From Paractinoplanes bogorensis (lineage in GTDB: Bacteria > Actinomycetota > Actinomycetes > Mycobacteriales > Micromonosporaceae), in NCBI RefSeq assembly GCF_018829635.1, contig NZ_JAHKKG010000003.1, positions 496,001-560,000 on the forward strand: a DNA stretch of 64,000 nt, written 5' to 3'. Numbering within the stretch: position 1 is the stretch's first letter; every line of letters begins with the position of its first letter. Position numbers and translations under genes: made by a program. Below, in pieces: positions 60,301-64,000 of the stretch. The notes beneath the pieces were generated by a model. The model had not been told where the DNA came from. It saw only the letters and a program-made list of their open reading frames with translations, and did no database searches.

Positions 60301-62583
60301 GCCGGTGCGGGCGCAGCTGGCGCCGAGCGCGACGAAGAAACCCGGCTGCGGCACCAGCCCGGCGCTCTCGGCGGCCCGGCCCGCGGCCTCGAGGAAGGTG
60401 AGTGCCTCGGCCGGGGCGTGCTCGGCCAGCGCCAGCCGGCCGGCCGCGAAGCCGCTCAGGTGCACCCGGTCGGGCCGGCGCGCGGTCTCGCCCAGCGCGT
60501 AGTGCCGGGCGGTCGAATAGATGTAGCGGGAGTCGTCGAAGGTGGCCGCGTCGAGCATCTCGGCGATCCGCTGGTGCAGCCGCCGCAGCGCCGCGTCGTC
60601 CAGCCCGACCAGCAGCGCCTCGCGGATCCGGTCGTGCAGGAACCGGTAGCCGCCGGTGCCCACGGCGGTGACCAGCCGGCGCGCCTCGGCCTCGGCCAGC
60701 AGGGCCCGCGCGTGCCGGGGGTCGATCCCACCGACCGCCGCCACCAGCTCGGTCGGGAACCACCGGCCGGCCGCCGCACCCGCCACCAGCAGGCGCCGGC
60801 TCTCCTCGCCGAGGCCGTCGATGCGCTGCAGCACCAGGTCGGCCGCGTCGCCGGAGAGCTCGAGCCGGTCGAGCCCGGCCAGGTCGAGCCGCCAGCCGTT
60901 CCAGGTCGGGGCGACCAGCCCGGCGTCGAACACGGCCCGCACGTACTCGCCGACGATGAACGGGTTGCCGCCCGCCCGTTCGGCCAGCTCGGCCACCTGC
61001 CCGGCGGGCAGCTCGACCTCGCCCAGATGCTCGCCGACCAGCTGGACCACGGCCTCCGGGTCGAGCGGGCGCAGCGGGAGCCGGGTGTCCAGGGTGGCGT
61101 CCATGTCGGCGCCGAACCGGTCGAGGGCGGCCGCGCTCTCCGGATCGTCCCGGCTGGTCGCGATGACCAGCAGCGGGGTGCCGGTCAGCCGGTTGGTCAC
61201 CTGCTGCAGCACCCGCCGGGTCGGGCCGTCGAGCCACTGCACGTCGTCGATGTGCAGCACCGCGCCCTGGAACTCGTCGGCCAGCCCGACCAGGAAGGCC
61301 GCGACCGCGTTGACGAACTGCTCCTGCCGGTTGAGCTCGCCGATCTCGGCCGCCTGCATCAGATCGGCCAGCAGCGGCGACAGCGTGCGCAGCAACGGAC
61401 CGCCCCGGCCGGCGGCCCGGCGCAGCCGCGCCACCGCCTGCTCGCGTTCGCCGTCGGGCAGCCGCTCGACCGTGCGCAGATAGCGCTCGACCGCCCCGCG
61501 CAGCGGCGCCAGCGGCACCGGGTCGTCGGCCACGCACTTGCCGTAGAGGACCAGGTCGCCGTCCGAGGCCACGGCCCCGGTCAGTTCGCGGACCAGCCGG
61601 GTCTTGCCCGCACCGGCCGGCCCCTCGACCACGGCCGCCCCGCCGGCCCCGTCGCGGGCCCGCAGCCAGCGGTTGGCCAGGGCGATCACCTCTTGATCGC
61701 GGCCGACCAGCAGGGTGGGCCCGATCGGCCGGACGCCGCGCCGGTCGGTGGCCACCGCGAACCGCTCGCCCGGCCGCTCGGCCAGCGCGTTCAGGTCGGT
61801 GAGCAGGCCCTCGCCGCTCTGGTAGCGGTCGTCGGGGTCCTTGGCCATCAGGGTCGCGATGACCGCGGCGAAGGTCGGCGACAGCTCGGGGCGCAGGGCG
61901 CGGGCGTCGGGCACGGGCGCGGTGGCGTGCAGCCGGATCAGCTCGCCGGCGTCGTCCGAGTAGTAGGGGACCTGGCCGGTGACGCACTGATAGAGCAGCA
62001 CACCCAGGGCGTACAGGTCGGAGCGGCCGTCGACCGGCCGGTTGAGCATGCCGGTCTGCTCGGGGGCGCTGTACGACAGGGTGCCGGCGATCCGGTCGTC
62101 GGCCGCCCCGCCCCGCGCGGCCAGCCCGAAGTCGATCAGCCGGCCGGTGCCGGCCCGGTCGACGATCACGTTGTCCGGCTTCACGTCGCGGTGCACCAGG
62201 CCGGCCCGGTGCGCGGCGGCCAGCGGGCCGACCAGGTCGACGGCCAGCCGGACGGCCTCGTCCTCGTCGAGCGGCCCGCGGCGCAGCACCTGGGAAAGCG
62301 GAGCGCCGTCGATGAACTCGAGCACCAGATAGGCCCCGGCGGGCGACCGGCCGACCTCGAAGATGCGGGGGAGCAGCGGGTGGCCGACGCAGCCGAGCAG
62401 GGCCGCCTCGCGGCGGATGGCGGTGAGCGCGCGGTCGGCGTCGACCGCCGACAGCACCTTGAGGGCGTAGTCGTCGCCTTGGCGCCGGACACGATAAACC
62501 ACCGTCTCGGCCCCACGGCCGAGCTGCGAGATCACCTCGAGGTCGGAGACCGAACCCGGGGTCGTCCCAAAGATGGCGGTCAA
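57316..62583 (-). CDS. Giant Ser/Thr kinase-ATPase-TPR-GAF-GGDEF signalling protein
   Basis: A protein of about 1755 residues. Residues 15-262 are a Ser/Thr kinase with GRGAET at 22-27, the ATP-binding Lys42, HRDVKPDN from 131, DFG near 151 and SAPEQ, all intact. From about 290 an AAA/STAND-like ATPase follows, with Walker A GPAGAGKT at 321-328. A large helical TPR-like region spans about 700-1280. Two GAF-like domains (about 1300-1440 and 1460-1590) precede a GGDEF domain with active-site GGEEF at 1673-1677 and MVDIDHFKSINDTYGHPVGD. The N-terminal architecture is that of PknK/AAA hybrid kinases, which normally end in a histidine kinase; here the output is c-di-GMP synthesis. TTG 62583 with GGAAGGA was chosen; GTG 62643 is the longer alternative. 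Confidence 0.88.
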   Translation of the reverse strand: MTAIFGTTPGSVSDLEVISQLGRGAETVVYRVRRQGDDYALKVLSAVDADRALTAIRREAALLGCVGHPLLPRIFEVGRSPAGAYLVLEFIDGAPLSQVLRRGPLDEDEAVRLAVDLVGPLAAAHRAGLVHRDVKPDNVIVDRAGTGRLIDFGLAARGGAADDRIAGTLSYSAPEQTGMLNRPVDGRSDLYALGVLLYQCVTGQVPYYSDDAGELIRLHATAPVPDARALRPELSPTFAAVIATLMAKDPDDRYQSGEGLLTDLNALAERPGERFAVATDRRGVRPIGPTLLVGRDQEVIALANRWLRARDGAGGAAVVEGPAGAGKTRLVRELTGAVASDGDLVLYGKCVADDPVPLAPLRGAVERYLRTVERLPDGEREQAVARLRRAAGRGGPLLRTLSPLLADLMQAAEIGELNRQEQFVNAVAAFLVGLADEFQGAVLHIDDVQWLDGPTRRVLQQVTNRLTGTPLLVIATSRDDPESAAALDRFGADMDATLDTRLPLRPLDPEAVVQLVGEHLGEVELPAGQVAELAERAGGNPFIVGEYVRAVFDAGLVAPTWNGWRLDLAGLDRLELSGDAADLVLQRIDGLGEESRRLLVAGAAAGRWFPTELVAAVGGIDPRHARALLAEAEARRLVTAVGTGGYRFLHDRIREALLVGLDDAALRRLHQRIAEMLDAATFDDSRYIYSTARHYALGETARRPDRVHLSGFAAGRLALAEHAPAEALTFLEAAGRAAESAGLVPQPGFFVALGASCARTGRFAEALRHLDQALHAEPDKLRRAEIRAQVAQVHNSSWNPDRAYDAVRLGLSELGSPLPRGRFGLALTSFASLLLGLFVGRTHLGFGTARDRRRETFRLKAILYDSGTFALSMRMRRLERAMMGLRALYPINRLGPGREYAQHMAGLGVIADVAGRPALAARLFDRAAAAAADIGDPELVGFVAWKRGAGSHLGGRDDDSKIWGRALIEHERWLELGDYLTAVGGVCMQYFKRGHTADAEAWLRRARARIGPGAQAEGAAIRAVAAILAAQRGRTEAANSHIEALRRFLRANPDNPMQLINLYGARMVTLVESDQLGEPFDQLTAEFAALGIKPGSIVPEQRIIYVFESLGRLTQCRRAGRALRPELRAATREAVDRLGEKATDKPLRAYHRVARADLELLDGKPDAAIRTLAGVETDLLPMDAPLITYEAARVHARALLALDQPGPAALQATAALTIAVDQQWPQRIRWVEEEFQLSRPELPSPGPVSTTGGRHAAEGGKAAVYRRRLEALQQVSQASASVLDPRELARVALDETLRFLGAERAFLFLLDRDLNQLVPHVGRDGDGHDVRHLTGYSATLVDRVRDTGEPLVVTGSEEGVALGSHSMQAHGLRSILIAPLQFDGQLRGVVYLDSRVAKGVFTGDDVAILKAITNHIAVSLETARAAQLEVAVQTASRQRDVAETLRAAMADQSSSLDPDEVMRRLLSSLARTVGGNSAVLLTRVQSDEFLVTATHGPTAVVGARFSLPTDLLGLAGPRERTEEPGQAAIDELLGAPGSWWAIPVSLRAEPFGILLVGSGRSITEAQAQIAAAIAGQGMTAYENARLFSQVRRLATVDGLTGLFNRHHFFSEADRRMALAREHGTPIAAIMVDIDHFKSINDTYGHPVGDEVIRVVAGRLRDALGEGDVLGRYGGEEFAVVTPLDGRLATATAERLHREVSGRPVPTAAGPLPVTISVGLAVSTADDADLGQLLTRADGALYQAKQSGRDRVCVAV

Positions 62584-62753
62584 CGTGTCCTTCCATTCCC
62601 GACGGCTATCCGGACGGTACGCCCCGCACCTGGCGGTATCCACCTTCGCGAGAAAATCGAGTGGGTGGTCGCTATTACCTCAGGACCCGAAATCGGCCCG
62701 GCTGCCGATTTCCGACTCTCTCCGCAGGTCATCGACGTGCGACGTTGTCGACC

Positions 62754-64000
62754 ATGCGTCGTCGTGCCTGCACCGCTGCCGTTGCTCTCGTGCTCACTGC
62801 TCTGGTCGCGCCCGCTGCCCCCGCCGCGGCCGCGGTCACCGCGCTGGCCAAGGTGAACTTCCAGCCCGCCACCTCCTCCGTCCCGACCGGTTATACGGCC
62901 GACACAGGTGCGGCGTTCACCGCCGCCCGCGGCTACGGCTGGGTCCGCGCGGGCACGAGCGAGCCGCTCGACCTGACCCGCAACACCCGCGACCGTGCGC
63001 GAACGGGCATCGACGCTCGCCTGAACACACTGATCCACCTCCAGTACGGCGACGTGGGCGGGACATCCGGAGTGCTCACCCCGGGCGCGTGGGAGTACGC
63101 CGTGGCCGACGGGACATATCAGGTCACGGTGTCGGCCGGGGACCAGCCCGCGTACGACAGCCGACACACCCTCCGGGTCGAGGGCGTACTCGCCGTGGAC
63201 GGTTTCGTGCCGACCGCCGCGGCCGAGTTCCGCTCGACGACCGTGACCGTGGCGGTCACCGACGGCAAGCTCACCATCGACGCCGTGGGCGGCACCAACA
63301 CCAAGCTGAACTACGTCGAGATCAGCCGGGTCACCGCCGACTTCGCCCTGAAAGCCGACTTCTCGGACGCCGCGACCGCGCCCGCCGCCGGTTACGTACG
63401 CGATTCCGGTGGTGCCTTCACCGCGGCCCGCGGCTACGGCTGGGTCGACCTGGGCGAACGCACCCCGGTCGACCTCACCGGCAACGGGCGCAACCGGAAC
63501 CCGGCCGCGGCCCAGCCCGACCAGCGGCTGGCCACCTTCCTGCACGCGCAACTGCCGGCCGGATCGGCGGGCGTGGCCACTCCCGGCGCCTGGGAGGCCG
63601 CCGTGCCGAACGGGCTGTACACCGTGACCGTCGCCGTCGGGGACGCCGGCACGGCCGTGGACAGCACGAACTGGGTGTCCATCGAGGATCAGAACGCTAT
63701 CGCCGCCTTCACGCCGACCGCCGGCACGAAGTTCGCCACCGCCACCCGGACGGTTCGCGTCACCGACGGCCGGATCACGATCAGCCCGGCCGGGGGAGTC
63801 AACACCAAGTTCGCCTACGCCGACATCGCGGGCGTTCCCGGCGGCGAGACCATTCCTTCCGTACGGACCAGCACGCCCGCCAACGGTGCGGTCGGGGTGC
63901 CCGTCACGACCAGCGTCGTCGAGGATCTCGTGCTGCCCAACGGCGGGGTGCGGGCCGCCTCGCTGACCGGATCGACGGTCACGCTGACCCGCCTGAGCGA
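62754..64000 (+). CDS. Secreted malectin-like carbohydrate-binding repeat protein (partial, runs off the window)
   Basis: The frame from ATG 62754 is open to the last base, 415 codons so far. The signal peptide (MRRRACTAAVALVLTALVAP, cleavage after APAAAA) is followed by two tandem domains of about 165 residues. Each starts with KVNFQPATSSVPTGY- or KADFSDAATAPAAGY-like text and has FTAARGYGWV, a PGAWE turn, and an N-T-K-(F/L)-(N/A)-Y ending (GGTNTKLNYVEI, GGVNTKFAYADI). This is the malectin-like, galactose-binding fold often attached to extracellular glycosidases and PKD or Ig modules. After the second copy, RTSTPANGAVGVPVTTSV looks like the start of an Ig-like (Big_5) domain. Catalytic parts, if any, lie outside the window. 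Confidence 0.82.
   Translation, partial: MRRRACTAAVALVLTALVAPAAPAAAAVTALAKVNFQPATSSVPTGYTADTGAAFTAARGYGWVRAGTSEPLDLTRNTRDRARTGIDARLNTLIHLQYGDVGGTSGVLTPGAWEYAVADGTYQVTVSAGDQPAYDSRHTLRVEGVLAVDGFVPTAAAEFRSTTVTVAVTDGKLTIDAVGGTNTKLNYVEISRVTADFALKADFSDAATAPAAGYVRDSGGAFTAARGYGWVDLGERTPVDLTGNGRNRNPAAAQPDQRLATFLHAQLPAGSAGVATPGAWEAAVPNGLYTVTVAVGDAGTAVDSTNWVSIEDQNAIAAFTPTAGTKFATATRTVRVTDGRITISPAGGVNTKFAYADIAGVPGGETIPSVRTSTPANGAVGVPVTTSVVEDLVLPNGGVRAASLTGSTVTLTRLS

Noticed and set aside
62584..62643. Longer start of the giant kinase at GTG 62643
   Set aside because: Its ribosome-binding site would abut the start codon, and the added 20 residues (GAYRPDSRREW-like) are not kinase-like; TTG 62583 has a better site. 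Kept only as an alternative.
57391..62856. A 1821-codon open frame on the plus strand opposite the giant kinase
   Set aside because: It is the mirror of a real GC-rich gene: composition is Arg/Gly/Ala/Pro/Gln-rich with no domain, while the minus strand shows a chain of conserved domains.

Overview
This 64-kb window is chromosomal DNA from a high-GC actinomycete, most likely a Micromonosporaceae member close to Actinoplanes. That assignment is inferred from the very high GC, the dense ATGA/GTGA-coupled operons, a SigE-type ECF factor, MmyB-type XRE and FCD-GntR regulators, ABC sugar importers without their own ATPase, and an FxsT-like STAND ATPase. I saw no rRNA, tRNA, CRISPR, prophage or insertion sequence.

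Layout. 0.1-9.4 kb: two alcohol dehydrogenases (the second apparently using an ATT start), two short-chain dehydrogenases, an XRE/MmyB regulator, a secreted protein, a membrane protein, a nitroreductase with a collapsed F420-reductase-like leader gene divergent from a MarR regulator, and an ECF sigma factor with a membrane HAF-repeat partner. 9.4-10.3 kb: a gene graveyard in which a histidine kinase remnant is fused to an ABC permease remnant. 10.4-22.6 kb: a tightly coupled catabolic operon of about 14 genes (FrcABC-type ABC importer, amidohydrolase, NifU-like Fe-S protein, two CaiB/BaiF CoA-transferases, GlcG-like protein, HMG-CoA-lyase family enzyme, enoyl-CoA hydratase, paired acyl-CoA dehydrogenases, SDR, FCD-GntR regulator). 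It looks like uptake, CoA activation, beta-oxidation and retro-aldol cleavage of an unidentified branched substrate.

22.6-27.6 kb: a GntR-MFS-STAND operon on the minus strand. 27.7-32.4 kb: an EAL and a GGDEF protein, then an AlkB-type alkane hydroxylase. 32.5-38.2 kb: LacI regulator divergent from a MalFGE-like importer and an uncharacterised TIM-barrel protein. 38.3-44.7 kb: TetR, an aldehyde dehydrogenase divergent from LysR, and a second, membrane-anchored STAND-like TPR ATPase. 44.8-48.8 kb: a voltage-gated ion channel, a CDF metal exporter, an alpha/beta hydrolase carrying an in-frame minisatellite, and an ASCH protein. 48.8-55.9 kb: a LacI-led glycan operon (binding protein, two permeases, GH130 enzyme, secreted protein). 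56.1-62.6 kb: a TerC family protein under a yybP-ykoY (manganese) riboswitch and a giant Ser/Thr kinase-ATPase-TPR-GAF-GGDEF fusion. 62.75 kb to the end: a secreted carbohydrate-binding repeat protein that runs off the window.

Themes. Regulation can be read directly at several loci (MarR, two LacI pairs, FadR-like ATGCATGCAT palindromes, a riboswitch). Three genes feed c-di-GMP metabolism. Short tandem repeats repeatedly span start or stop codons. The hexamer CGTACG recurs unusually often.
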